Assembly: GCF_013177695.1 (NCBI RefSeq)
Contig: NZ_WOEY01000056.1
Span: 1 to 42,998, forward strand
Direction: 5' to 3'
Length of the DNA stretch: 42,998 nucleotides
From: Paraburkholderia solitsugae
Lineage (GTDB): Bacteria; Pseudomonadota; Gammaproteobacteria; Burkholderiales; Burkholderiaceae
The notes below the pieces were generated by a model that had not been told where the DNA came from, did not search any database, and saw nothing but the letters and a program-made list of their open reading frames with translations. Below are positions 35,122 to 42,998 of this stretch, piece by piece. A program made the position numbers and the translations under genes. Each line of letters starts with the position of its first letter. Within the stretch, counting starts at the first letter, position 1.

Positions 35122-36801
35122 ATGATTTCCGTCCGTAATGTCACCCTGCGCCGCGGCGTCAATGTCGTACTCGACAGCGCGTCCGTCACCTTCACCCCCG
35201 GTGAAAAGATTGGCCTTGTCGGCCGCAATGGCGCCGGCAAGTCGTCCTTCTTTGGCCTTCTCAACGGCACGCTGCACGAAGATGGCGGCGAGTTCTCGAT
35301 TCCCACTGCATGGAAGATGGGCCAGGTCGCGCAGGAGATGCCGGAGAGCGAGCAGAGTGCGACCGACTTCGTAATCGAGGGTGATACCGTGATGCTGGCC
35401 GCGCAGGCCGAAGTAGCCGCCGCTGAGGCCAGCGACGATGGCATGCGCATGGCGCACGCCTACATGGCCCTGCACGACGCCGGTGCACATGATGCGCCCG
35501 CACGTGCCCAAGCGCTGATCCTGGGTCTTGGCTTCAGTGCTGCGCAGCTTAGCCAGCCGGTCAACAGTTTCTCCGGCGGCTGGCGCATGCGACTGCAGCT
35601 GGCGCGCGCGCTCATGTGCCCGTCTGACTTGCTGTTGCTCGACGAGCCGACCAATCACCTCGACCTCGACGCGCTGGTCTGGCTGGAAGCGTGGCTCAAG
35701 CGCTATCAAGGAACCATGGTAGTGATCAGCCACGATCGCGAATTCCTCGACGCGGTGACGCAGGTGACGGTGCACGTCGACAACGCCAAGCTCGTGCGTT
35801 ATGGCGGCAACTACAGCAAGTTCGAAGACATGCGCGCTGAGCAACTGGTGTTGCAGCAGGCCGCGATGGCCAGGCAGGTGGACAAGATCGCCCACCTGCA
35901 GAAATTCATCGACCGTTTCAAGGCCAAGGCCTCGAAGGCGAAGCAGGCGCAGAGCCGGGTCAAGGCGCTCGAACGCATGGAGAAGATCGCACCAGTGCTT
36001 GCCGACGCAGAGTTCACCTTCGAGTTCAAGGAGCCGCTCAACGTCCCGAACCCGCTGTTGTCGATGCTGGACACGAGCTTCGGCTACCCGGCGCCGACCG
36101 GCGCACCGCCGGGCACGCCGCCGACGGTCATCGTGCGGGGGATCAACCGATCCGTGCTGGCCGGGCAGCGCATCGGCATTCTCGGTGCCAACGGCCAAGG
36201 CAAGTCCACTCTGGTGAAGACGGTGGCGCACGAACTGGCGCCGATTGCCGGCGAAATCAGCGAAGGCAAAGGCCTGAACATCGGCTACTTCGCACAGCAG
36301 GAACTCGACGTGCTGCGTCCTCTCGACACGCCGATGGAACACATGATCCGCCTTGCCAAGGACACGCCGGCGCACATGCGTGCCCCCGGCCAGAGCGGCA
36401 CCGAACAATCGCTTCGCACCTTCCTCGGCACCTTCAACTTCAGTGGCGACATGGTCCATCAGGCGGTCAGCACGATGAGCGGTGGCGAAAAGGCGCGGCT
36501 CGTGTTGTGCATGATCGTGTGGCAGCGCCCCAACCTGCTGCTGCTCGACGAGCCTACCAACCACCTCGACCTGGCCACACGCGAAGCGCTAGGCATGGCA
36601 CTCAACGAATTCGAAGGCACAGTGATGCTGGTCAGTCACGACCGGTCGCTGCTGCGCGCGGTATGTGACGAGTTCTGGCTCGTTACCAAGGGTGGCGTCG
36701 AGCCCTTCGACGGCGATCTGGACGATTACCAGCAGTTCCTGCGCGACGAAGCCCGTCGCATGCGCGAGCAAGCTGCCGGGGAGCAGAAGGTCATCGCCTG
36801 A
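35122..36801 (+). CDS. ABC-F family ATPase, YheS-like, short form
   Basis: A 559-residue soluble protein with two ABC domains and no membrane segment. Domain 1 has Walker A GRNGAGKSS (G34-S41), signature FSGGWRMRLQ and LLLDEPTNHLDLDAL. The linker (about 235-300, KFIDRFKAKASKAKQAQSR) is the P-site tRNA interaction region. Domain 2 has GANGQGKST, MSGGEKARL and a second DEPTNHLD. ABC-F proteins act on the ribosome in translation quality control or antibiotic protection. YheS-type proteins usually carry a further C-terminal coiled coil of about 70-80 residues, which is almost absent here. Confidence 0.92.
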   Translation: MISVRNVTLRRGVNVVLDSASVTFTPGEKIGLVGRNGAGKSSFFGLLNGTLHEDGGEFSIPTAWKMGQVAQEMPESEQSATDFVIEGDTVMLAAQAEVAAAEASDDGMRMAHAYMALHDAGAHDAPARAQALILGLGFSAAQLSQPVNSFSGGWRMRLQLARALMCPSDLLLLDEPTNHLDLDALVWLEAWLKRYQGTMVVISHDREFLDAVTQVTVHVDNAKLVRYGGNYSKFEDMRAEQLVLQQAAMARQVDKIAHLQKFIDRFKAKASKAKQAQSRVKALERMEKIAPVLADAEFTFEFKEPLNVPNPLLSMLDTSFGYPAPTGAPPGTPPTVIVRGINRSVLAGQRIGILGANGQGKSTLVKTVAHELAPIAGEISEGKGLNIGYFAQQELDVLRPLDTPMEHMIRLAKDTPAHMRAPGQSGTEQSLRTFLGTFNFSGDMVHQAVSTMSGGEKARLVLCMIVWQRPNLLLLDEPTNHLDLATREALGMALNEFEGTVMLVSHDRSLLRAVCDEFWLVTKGGVEPFDGDLDDYQQFLRDEARRMREQAAGEQKVIA

Positions 36802-36811
36802 ACTAACCCCC

Positions 36812-36837
36812 TGGCAGTTCCAGTTTGGAAGCTGCCA
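36812..36837. terminator. Hairpin after the ABC-F gene
   Basis: TGGCAGTTCCA pairs with TGGAA-G-CTGCCA with one bulged G and a GTT loop, ten bases after the ABC-F stop. No T-run follows, so it may be an mRNA 3'-end stabiliser or a weak terminator. Confidence 0.5.
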
Positions 36838-36987
36838 TAGCGCTCGCATCGAGTCGAAGGGCCGCTTAGCGGTACGCCGAACGAAACCGCTCGGGGAAGT
36901 GGATGGGCTCCTGCCTGCCGATCGGCGACGCGCCAAACGACCGCAATGGGGTCTACAGCCGTGTCGCGAGGAGACTGTGCTCAGATA

Positions 36988-37095
36988 TAGACGCGCGCTG
37001 TGGCCACCACGGCTGCCGTCGACCACACGTCCGTCAGACAGGCCGAATACGAACGTGCGGCCAGCCATGGAGCGCTGACGGTCGGCGGTGTGCCG
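36988..37095 (-). pseudogene. SET-domain protein fragment
   Basis: The minus strand reads RTFVFGLSDGRVVDGSRGG followed by HSAR, close to the SET-domain stretch that precedes the NHSCxPNC motif. After SAR the similarity stops and the frame becomes unrelated. There is no start and no catalytic core, so this is a relic. Confidence 0.5.
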
Positions 37096-37264
37096 CCAGC
37101 TAAAGCACGAATTGAACAACCGGGAATGACTCGGACGGAAATCGTATTCACACGAGGCGCCTTTTGGTTTTGAAGGCGGATGTAAACGCTAGAATCGCGG
37201 TTCGCCAGACCCAGGGTAGGAGTCTGGAACCAATGCATAACTGGGAAGTAGTGAGGAATATGAT

Positions 37265-37606
37265 ATGGAGAAAGGTAGGCTTATTACAATCGCTTTCACC
37301 ATCGTCGCGGCGTCCTTAGCTGGTTGCGCGAGCATGGCCGAAAAAAACGCGGATCAGTGCGAGCATATGATGCAAAGCAAAGCAGAACCCGCGCTCGTTT
37401 CGGTGAGCGAAAAGCAGCCGTCGCCTGACGGCCGCTCCGTGCTGGTAACTGGCATGGTCGAAGACCAGCGCTTAAATACTGTCGTCCCTGCAAAAGTGGA
37501 ATGCCGGTTCGACGGCAAGTCGCTAGCAGCCTTTCATTGGCTAGCTCCCGCCACGTTGGCGGATTCAGATGACACGCATGCCAACGCCGGAAACATGGCG
37601 CATTAG
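37265..37606 (+). CDS. Small lipoprotein of unknown function
   Basis: 113 residues. The N-terminus (LITIAFTIVAASLAGCASM) has a lipobox LAGC, so the mature protein is probably membrane-anchored. The mature part contains two cysteines (DQCEH and VECRF) that could form a disulphide. The ribosome site before the ATG is poor (GAGGAATATG). It sits alone between two SET-domain relics. Confidence 0.6.
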   Translation: MEKGRLITIAFTIVAASLAGCASMAEKNADQCEHMMQSKAEPALVSVSEKQPSPDGRSVLVTGMVEDQRLNTVVPAKVECRFDGKSLAAFHWLAPATLADSDDTHANAGNMAH

Positions 37607-38312
37607 ACAAAGCGAAGGTGCAACGACTCGTGGCACTGGCACCAATACTAAATAAATCGCCCCCCAGTTTCTGCACGTTCTCCGTCACGCGCAATGGCCG
37701 GGTGCCGCGCGTCGACCAAGATGAGGTCTCTCATCGAGACTGTCGCGCCACAGTCCGGCGCGCGCTGCTGACGAACAGCGCAACCCGCGCGTTCGGCCGG
37801 GCAGGGGAGCACACGTTTCGATATCCCAGCACCAGCAGTGAGTTGGTTCTCATGTCTTGGGGGAACCGTTTCGCCCGAAGTCGGAGTCTTTGCGCTTTCA
37901 TGATGCGATTCTCCCTAACGTTTCGCAGCGCTGCTTCGTTGAACCGGATTGTGACACCCGATCGTCCGTCTCGATGGCTTCGCAACTGACGGCGCAGGCA
38001 TGGTTCAGAAAGCGGGCGTTGTTGTCGGCAGGGATACAGTTGATCACACGGCCATCAGACAGGCTTAACACGAATTTGTGGCCAAACTCGGAGCGTTGTC
38101 GCTCGGCAGCGCCGACCTCTGATTCGTCGACGATCGTGGACGGCCTGGGTCATTTCTCCACCATATTCTCGCTACGTCGTCCGGGGGGGCACTGATTGGA
38201 CGCTCGACCCGCAGATTGGTGCGCTGCTTACTACGCCTACCCGCCTCTATGCGCCACGCGCAAATCACAACTGCCGCACAGTAAAAGCGCGCATGTCTGG
38301 CAAGCAACGGCG
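37607..38312. other. Gene-poor stretch with a second SET-domain relic
   Basis: Several short open frames on both strands lack ribosome sites and domain patterns. The only recognisable content is the SET-like fragment on the minus strand. It looks like a decayed segment. Confidence 0.5.
37898..38123 (-). pseudogene. Second SET-domain protein fragment
   Basis: On the minus strand EFGHKFVLSLSDGRVINC is followed by NNARFLNHACAVSCEAIE and DDRV. This matches the SET motif order LSDGRVIDG, NSARFxNHxCxPNCEA, DGRVF. The second cysteine context is altered (AVSC for xPNC), and the frame loses similarity after DDRV before a TGA. No start region is seen. It may derive from the same ancestral gene as the fragment near 37.0 kb. 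Confidence 0.55.
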
Positions 38313-38978
38313 CTAGAGCCGACCGGCTTCCATAAGCGTCAGCATCTGGACGGCCCCATCACCTGCGCATTCGGCGATCTCTTCCTCACTGGGGCTTTTT
38401 ACGCCGAACAACGCATCGTCGAAAAGCCTGGCTTTTAGGAGTGCCGCGAAGGTTGCTGCGGCGCCGAACTTATTTCTTACTTTCCAGCCCGTGACAGGCA
38501 GCCATCGGTCAAGGTAGCTCGTGAACAGCGAGTCGCGCGTGCCAGTCACCTCCTCGCGATAGCGGCGGGCCAGTTCGGGGAAGCGAGGAGCATCTCGCGT
38601 GACGACGCGATAAAGGGCCAACTGTTCTTCCGAAAGAGCGTGTCGTAGGTACTCGCTACCCGCGATCGGCAACGCGATGGGCGGAGGTTCGTTGAACCAG
38701 CCAGGCTCCTCAGCCTCAGCTGTTCCTTGTGCGGAAACCGGCTGCGCGCCGGAGGTCGAGCAGGCCGCCTGCATCACGGCGCTGAACAGGTCGTCCTTGC
38801 TCTCGAAGTGGCGGTAGAGCGTCTTGATCGAAACGCCGGCTTCAGCAGCGATGCGGTTGACCGAGCTTTCCGCATAGCCATTTTCGAGGAAGGCCCGCAG
38901 CGCAGCGTCGACGATCATCGCGCGCTTGCGCGACATCAACGCGGCCTTCGGATTGTCGTCCGACCAGGTCTTGACCAT
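38313..38978 (-). CDS. TetR-family transcriptional regulator
   Basis: 221 residues. The HTH at about 18-64 reads RAMIVDAALRAFLENGYAESSVNRIAAEAGVSIKTLYRHFESKDDLF. The C-terminal domain is of the TetR_C type with REEVTGTRDSLFTSYL. AGGGGGACACTT lies before the ATG. It is divergent from an Old Yellow Enzyme gene across 152 bases carrying a strong dyad, as in NemR-type electrophile control, so it is probably its repressor. Confidence 0.92.
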   Translation of the reverse strand: MVKTWSDDNPKAALMSRKRAMIVDAALRAFLENGYAESSVNRIAAEAGVSIKTLYRHFESKDDLFSAVMQAACSTSGAQPVSAQGTAEAEEPGWFNEPPPIALPIAGSEYLRHALSEEQLALYRVVTRDAPRFPELARRYREEVTGTRDSLFTSYLDRWLPVTGWKVRNKFGAAATFAALLKARLFDDALFGVKSPSEEEIAECAGDGAVQMLTLMEAGRL

Positions 38979-39012
38979 AAGTGTCCCCCTTTTATGTGCT
39001 TGACGGATGATA

Positions 39013-39059
39013 CGACAGCGATCACTATCCTACAAACGACAGCGATCGATGTCGTTTGT
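39013..39059. promoter_or_regulatory. TetR operator candidate (dyad plus direct repeat)
   Basis: ACAAACGACA (39032-39041) and TGTCGTTTGT (39050-39059) form a 10-bp perfect dyad with an 8-base spacer. ACGACAGCGATC also occurs at 39013-39024 and, one base shorter in phase, within the dyad. It lies midway between the TetR and Old Yellow Enzyme genes. Confidence 0.65.
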
Positions 39060-39130
39060 GTGCCGGGTCGATTTTGCCTTGCAGGGAAAGGGCTCGGTTT
39101 TCATGTGACTGTTTCCTGATGGACATTTAA

Positions 39131-40372
39131 ATGAATAACCCTCTTTCACAATCTTTGCGGCTACCGGGCGGCGCGATTCTCGCAAACCGCCTCGCCAAGG
39201 CAGCCATGAGCGAAGGCATGGCCGATGCCAACAATCATTCGACGCCGCGCCTCGAAGCGTTGTACCGGCGCTGGGCGCGTTCTGGCGCCGGGCTGCTTCT
39301 CTCCGGCAATATTCAGGTTGATCGGTGGCACCTCGAGCGTCCGGGCAATATCGTTATCGTTGACGATAGCGGACAGGAGCAACTGGCGCGGCTCGCCGCT
39401 GCGGGAACGTCAGAAGGCGCGCATTTCTGGGCTCAACTCAGTCATACCGGACGACAGGTGCAAGACGCGATCAATGCGTCGCCGCTCGCGCCGTCGTCCG
39501 TCGACATCGATGTGATGCGGGGCGCCGGCTTTTCGTTTGCCACGCCGCGTGAAATGACCGAAGAGCAGATCCAGCAGGCCATCGAGCAATTCGCCTTCGC
39601 GGCCGGGAAAGTCCGCGAGGCCGGATTCACTGGTGTCTCGCTGCATGGGGCGCACGGTTACCTGATCTCGCAGTTCCTTAGCCCGCTTGCCAACAAGCGC
39701 GCAGACCGCTGGGGAGGTTCGCTTGAAAATCGCTCCCGTTTCGTGCTCGAGGTGCTGGCTGCGGTTCGGTCTGCGGTTGGTCCCGGCTTTCCGGTTGCGT
39801 TGAAGCTCAATTCATCTGATTTTCAGAAGGGCGGGTTCACCAATGCCGAGTGCATCGAACTCGTGAAGAAGCTCAACGATTCTTCGCTCGACCTGCTCGA
39901 GCTATCGGGCGGTTCGCTCGAGCAGCCGAAGATCGCCGGCCTCACGCTAAAGGACGAGGGAGAGGACGCGCCGCGCGAAAGTACCGTCAAGCGCGAGGCA
40001 TTTTTTGTGGAATTTGCCGCCTCCGTTCGTGCCGCGGCGAAGATGCCGGTGATGGTGGTCGGTGGGTTTCGCACGACGGCAGCTATGATCGAATCGCTGG
40101 AGCGCGGTGAACTGGATGTCATCGGGCTCGGCCGTCCGATCATTGCCGATCCTGAAGTTCCGAAGCGCATTCTCTCTGGTGAAGTTGATCATGCGTCCAG
40201 TCCCGAAGCTGCGCTCCATCCGTTTCATCTTCTGCCATGGAACAACATGCAGCTTGAGCGTCTGGCAGACGGGCTCGACCCGGATCTGTCGCTGGATGGC
40301 GCCGATGCCGTGGCGCAATTCACGGAGCTCGAGACTCGCAACATGACCGTACTACTGCAGCATCGCGCTTAA
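39131..40372 (+). CDS. NADH:flavin oxidoreductase, Old Yellow Enzyme family
   Basis: A 413-residue FMN-dependent TIM barrel that reduces activated C=C bonds or nitro groups. Substrate-binding H172 and H175 with Y177 lie in SLHGAHGYLISQFLSP, followed by NKRADRWGGSLENR. MPVMVVGGFRT and LDVIGLGRPIIADP form the FMN phosphate site. The N-terminal LANRLAKAAMSEGMA is typical of the thermophilic-like/BaiH-related branch. The ribosome site is weak (TGATGG). Its divergent TetR neighbour suggests induction by reactive electrophiles. Confidence 0.92.
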   Translation: MNNPLSQSLRLPGGAILANRLAKAAMSEGMADANNHSTPRLEALYRRWARSGAGLLLSGNIQVDRWHLERPGNIVIVDDSGQEQLARLAAAGTSEGAHFWAQLSHTGRQVQDAINASPLAPSSVDIDVMRGAGFSFATPREMTEEQIQQAIEQFAFAAGKVREAGFTGVSLHGAHGYLISQFLSPLANKRADRWGGSLENRSRFVLEVLAAVRSAVGPGFPVALKLNSSDFQKGGFTNAECIELVKKLNDSSLDLLELSGGSLEQPKIAGLTLKDEGEDAPRESTVKREAFFVEFAASVRAAAKMPVMVVGGFRTTAAMIESLERGELDVIGLGRPIIADPEVPKRILSGEVDHASSPEAALHPFHLLPWNNMQLERLADGLDPDLSLDGADAVAQFTELETRNMTVLLQHRA

Positions 40373-40539
40373 GCCATTGTCCGATCTGGAGCCACCGGTT
40401 TTCCGTATCGCGACATCATCAAGTGGTGCGTGAAACTTGCATCGCGTTTTTCTGCGGAGTTGCAGCATCGCCCGAACGCCGCCTTGCATCAAGGGGCGTT
40501 CGGGGATACCGCTAAGACAGACTTGGTCAGGCAGCGCTG

Positions 40540-40875
40540 CTATTTGTACTCGACCAACACTTCGCGGTATGGCTTGCTACCCTCGTTGCGTGCTTTGTGC
40601 GTCGCAGGAACCTTGGCGCCCTTGCCGATCTCGGACAGCACTTCCAGATAGCCGTTCTCGCATCTGAGTGAGTAAATCGCGCCCGTCGGCACTTCGAAGA
40701 TGCCGAGGTCCCCGCCGTTTTCGTCAAAGATATGCAAGGGCGCGCCTTCGATCGCGTACCACATGTATGAAAGCGCGTGGGTATGTACCGGCGTTTCCTC
40801 GCCTGGGGCGAGAACGAAATTCCATACAATGACTTTGTCATTCTCAAATACCTTTTCACTTCCGACGCCAGCCAT
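40540..40875 (-). CDS. Cupin-domain protein
   Basis: A 111-residue single-domain cupin. Motif 1 includes PGEETPVHTHALSYMWYAIEG with two His ligands; motif 2 is near VPTGAIYSLRCENGYLEV, where the usual His is missing and metal binding may be incomplete. AAGGAG lies eight bases before this ATG, preferred to an in-frame ATG 20 codons upstream. It is divergent from an AraC regulator that also has a cupin-like sensor domain. Substrate unknown. Confidence 0.87.
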   Translation of the reverse strand: MAGVGSEKVFENDKVIVWNFVLAPGEETPVHTHALSYMWYAIEGAPLHIFDENGGDLGIFEVPTGAIYSLRCENGYLEVLSEIGKGAKVPATHKARNEGSKPYREVLVEYK

Positions 40876-41167
40876 GATCGTCTCCTTGAGTGTGCGAATG
40901 TAGCGAGAGGCATCCTGCATTGCAGCAAACGCCATTCACGTTCGGACTTCAAAACGTGTTGGCCGACCGCTGAGCCGCACTTCGATAGCTGCGGTGCAAG
41001 AGAGCCTGTACGCAGAGTAGGCGAATGTCCCACTTGTAGTGGTCCCGGCCGTATGCAGGCTTGTCACAGACGATGCCGATTTATCATTCCGGATGGTGCT
41101 TTTTGCGCGAAACGGCCGAGACAGTGGGAACGCTTTGAAATCATCGGGACAGCAGGAGGCGATTACC

Positions 41168-42031
41168 ATGTCGGAACCTTTACGAATCATTCATGGGCCG
41201 TTCGGAAGAGTGGCGTTGCTGCTGCTGGACAAAAGCATGGTCCTCCATGCGCATCGGGTTTCCCACGTCATCTTCAAGGAAGGCGGTCCTGAGATCCAGT
41301 TCGGGGTCCGCAATCGTGAGTATGTTTTGTCAGACAAGAACGTGCTACTGGTGAATGCGTGGGAGCCGCATTTCTATGAGCATCGCCCACAATCGCAGTC
41401 GACGGTGCTGCTCGCACTTTATCTGGAGCCGGATTGGTTGAGGGATGTCGACCAGCGTTTCGCGTACAGTATTCATCCCCGATTCTTTCCGAGCTCTTCC
41501 GCGTTGTTGCAGGGGCAGCTCAGCCGCCTTCATGCTGACCTGCTCGACATTCTGACCGACCGCGAGGGCCGGTCGCTTCAAGCGGTCCAAGGGCTGATCG
41601 CCGATATGATCGGTGAACTGGTTGGTATATCGCCCCAAGGGAACGCACTTTCAGCCGCCGGACTCGTTGGAGGTATCGCGTACGACATCAGGATTCGTCG
41701 TGCGATCGACGCAATGAAACAGGTGAGGGGCATTGGGCCCGACTTCGACGATCTTGCGCAAAGGGTAGGGCTATCGCGTCCGCATTTCTTCCATCTATTC
41801 CACAAGCAGACAGGCATGACGCCCGCGACTTTCAGCAGCATGCTGAGGATGGACCTGTCGATCGAAAGTGTTTCGCAGCAGGAAACGGCACTTCAGAATA
41901 TCGCGCTCAATCTGGGCTTTGACTCGCCGGGAAATTTCACGCGTTTCTTTGTTCGTCAGCAAGGCGTGACACCCAGCCAATACAGACGCAGCGTTCAATA
42001 TGTCCCCGGGGAAGGGCCCGACCTGGTGTGA
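41168..42031 (+). CDS. AraC-family transcriptional regulator with cupin sensor domain
   Basis: 287 residues. The N-terminal half (MVLHAHRVSHVIFKEGGPEIQFGVRNREYVLSDKNVLLVNAWEPH) is an AraC-type cupin. The C-terminal part has two HTHs: DFDDLAQRVGLSRPHFFHLFHKQTGMTP and TALQNIALNLGFDSPGNFTRFFVRQQGVTPSQYRR. GGAGG lies nine bases before this ATG; an in-frame start at 41039 is unsupported. It probably controls the divergent cupin gene. Confidence 0.92.
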   Translation: MSEPLRIIHGPFGRVALLLLDKSMVLHAHRVSHVIFKEGGPEIQFGVRNREYVLSDKNVLLVNAWEPHFYEHRPQSQSTVLLALYLEPDWLRDVDQRFAYSIHPRFFPSSSALLQGQLSRLHADLLDILTDREGRSLQAVQGLIADMIGELVGISPQGNALSAAGLVGGIAYDIRIRRAIDAMKQVRGIGPDFDDLAQRVGLSRPHFFHLFHKQTGMTPATFSSMLRMDLSIESVSQQETALQNIALNLGFDSPGNFTRFFVRQQGVTPSQYRRSVQYVPGEGPDLV

Positions 42032-42440
42032 GACGTAGCGCTGTACCGACCATGCCCGACCTCGCGTGCTCGCGGCAAATCAATTCGGAGCGCAACAATC
42101 AAGATGCAGCGTACCGGGACACCTCGTTCAACTATCGCAGAACGAAGGGTTGCCGCCACTGAATGACCTCGAAGTCGTCCTTGCCCGCAGTGCGCGGTCC
42201 GGGCGACCGCCCTGTGATTTTCTCGCTGAACAGATTCTGGCTTAATTGAGGGTTTGAACCGGTCGCTCGATGGCCGAATATCACCACATAACGGACGGCC
42301 GTTTAGAGCATCCGACCGTCTCTGATGGGGCGGTGGACTAATCGTCGTATTTCCTTCCATGCCTTGAAGGACGACGACATCGCACGGTAGCGGTCACGGC
42401 GACCCTTGAGCGCCGCATAGGCGCCCGGCGTAATACGGTA
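42032..42440. other. Intergenic stretch with recombinase remnant
   Basis: No intact gene. The stretch holds a 32-base remnant of a tyrosine recombinase and otherwise unassigned sequence between the AraC and LysR genes. Confidence 0.5.
42340..42390 (+). pseudogene. Remnant of the second tyrosine recombinase
   Basis: Bases 42341-42372 match 12973-13004 at 30 of 32 positions. In the same frame they read NRRISFHALKDDDIAR then TAG, against DRRISFHALTD in the fragment near 12.9 kb. No start or catalytic part is present. Confidence 0.6.
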
Positions 42441-42998
42441 TCACCCGTTTGTCGCGCCAAGCGCTTCGCCGAAGCGGGACATCCTCGCGAGCGGGCCCGT
42501 TTCCGTCGATTCGACCAGGTAGTCGAGGAAGGCCCGCACAGAGGGCGACGTGCGCCACGCGCGTTCGAAGAGCACATTCACGGGCGCAGGCGCTGTATCG
42601 TAGTCCTGAAGGATGCGACGCAGCCGGCCGCGCTCGATGTCGTTCGCCACTTGCCACGACGGGGCGCGCACGATGCCCGCACCGTCGATCGCGGCCGCGA
42701 GCACGTCGAGCGCGTTGGCCCAGAGGCGGCCTGCGATGCGGGCGGAATGACGAATGCCTGCGGACTTGAAGCGCCAATCGACGGGGCCAGGCCGGTCGGA
42801 GAAAACGAGGCAGTCGTGCAGGCGCAGCTCGTCAGGCGAGCAAGGCACGCCGCGGCGCTCGATATAAGACGGCGCGGCGCAAACGATCATGCGCACGTCG
42901 CCGAGCTTGCGTGCCACGAGCGCCGAATCGGGCAGGCGGCCCACGCGAATCGCGAGGTGGATGTCCTCCTCGACGAGATTCACGGCGCGGTCGATCAG
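42441..42998 (-). CDS. LysR-family regulator, C-terminal part (cut by window edge)
   Basis: About 185 residues of an effector-binding domain: VNLVEEDIHLAIRVGRLPDSALVARKLG, VCAAPSYIERRGVP, NALDVLAAAIDGAGIVRAPSW and SPSVRAFLDYLVE are the standard LysR_substrate landmarks of the CrgA-like branch. The HTH lies beyond the right edge, so the frame is open into it. The target genes are outside the window. Confidence 0.9.
   Translation of the reverse strand: MIDRAVNLVEEDIHLAIRVGRLPDSALVARKLGDVRMIVCAAPSYIERRGVPCSPDELRLHDCLVFSDRPGPVDWRFKSAGIRHSARIAGRLWANALDVLAAAIDGAGIVRAPSWQVANDIERGRLRRILQDYDTAPAPVNVLFERAWRTSPSVRAFLDYLVESTETGPLARMSRFGEALGATNG

Larger units (their letters stand above)
36802..37264. other. 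Gene-poor stretch with hairpin and SET-domain relic
   Basis: No intact gene. It contains the hairpin after the ABC-F gene, then degenerate sequence in which a SET-domain fragment is readable on the minus strand, then the promoter region of the small lipoprotein. Confidence 0.5.

Noticed and set aside
35092..36564. 490-codon minus-strand open frame opposite the ABC-F gene
   Set aside because: It is the complement of a clearly real ABC-F gene, with His- and Arg-rich composition and no recognisable motif.
1..42998. CRISPR array, tRNA, rRNA or complete prophage
   Set aside because: No regularly spaced repeats, tRNA cloverleaf, rRNA segments or phage structural genes were recognised anywhere in the window.

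Overview
The window is GC-rich chromosomal DNA that looks like Burkholderiaceae, most probably Paraburkholderia, Caballeronia or a close relative. The evidence is a DUF4148 protein, a BoxR/BzdR-type HTH plus shikimate-kinase-like regulator, several LysR regulators each divergent from a small redox operon, and codon use strongly biased to G/C in third positions. No rRNA, tRNA or CRISPR array was seen. Most genes are accessory metabolism, regulation and stress functions, with several decayed genes and mobile-element remnants.

Layout. 0.1-2.6 kb: an alpha/beta hydrolase preceded by a strong hairpin terminator, and an odd membrane protein with a PQ-loop-like N-terminus, an internal 91-residue duplication and a PxPV-like tail. 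2.9-7.1 kb: a solitary nuoN divergent from nhaA-gltS, a sodium/proton-themed block. 7.1-10.6 kb: a large MscK-like mechanosensitive channel. 11.0-11.9 kb: a periplasmic protein joining a SUOX-like domain to a c-type cytochrome. 12.0-13.1 kb: remains of two tyrosine recombinases beside a 26-bp inverted repeat; one repeat arm recurs near 19.2 kb and a piece of the second recombinase recurs near 42.35 kb. 13.1-19.2 kb: a secreted GDSL hydrolase, then a LysR regulator divergent from DUF4148, serine hydrolase, NmrA-like and aldo/keto reductase genes. 19.5-23.6 kb: a beta-propeller lipoprotein with a CTTAAG-repeat upstream element, and a LysR regulator divergent from azoR-nmrA.

23.8-30.2 kb is the most interesting region. 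A BoxR-type regulator faces an operon of enoyl-CoA hydratase, 3-hydroxyacyl-CoA/carnitine-type dehydrogenase, BKACE (DUF849) cleavage enzyme, feruloyl-CoA synthetase-like ligase and a VOC protein, with a perfect 24-bp palindrome in front of the first gene. The set fits a CoA-dependent, beta-oxidative chain-shortening route for hydroxycinnamate-like acids. In it the BKACE protein replaces thiolase and an aroyl-CoA product would be sensed by the BoxR-like protein. That scheme is inference.

30.3-34.9 kb: a GNAT acetyltransferase, a GlxA-type AraC regulator broken by an internal deletion and frameshift, a small exported protein, a WYL regulator with a VOC protein, a methyltransferase and a YaiI-family protein. 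35.1-36.8 kb: a short ABC-F ATPase. 36.8-38.3 kb: a gene-poor stretch with two SET-domain relics around a small lipoprotein. 38.3-42.0 kb: a TetR regulator divergent from an Old Yellow Enzyme, then a cupin divergent from an AraC regulator. The right edge cuts a LysR gene.
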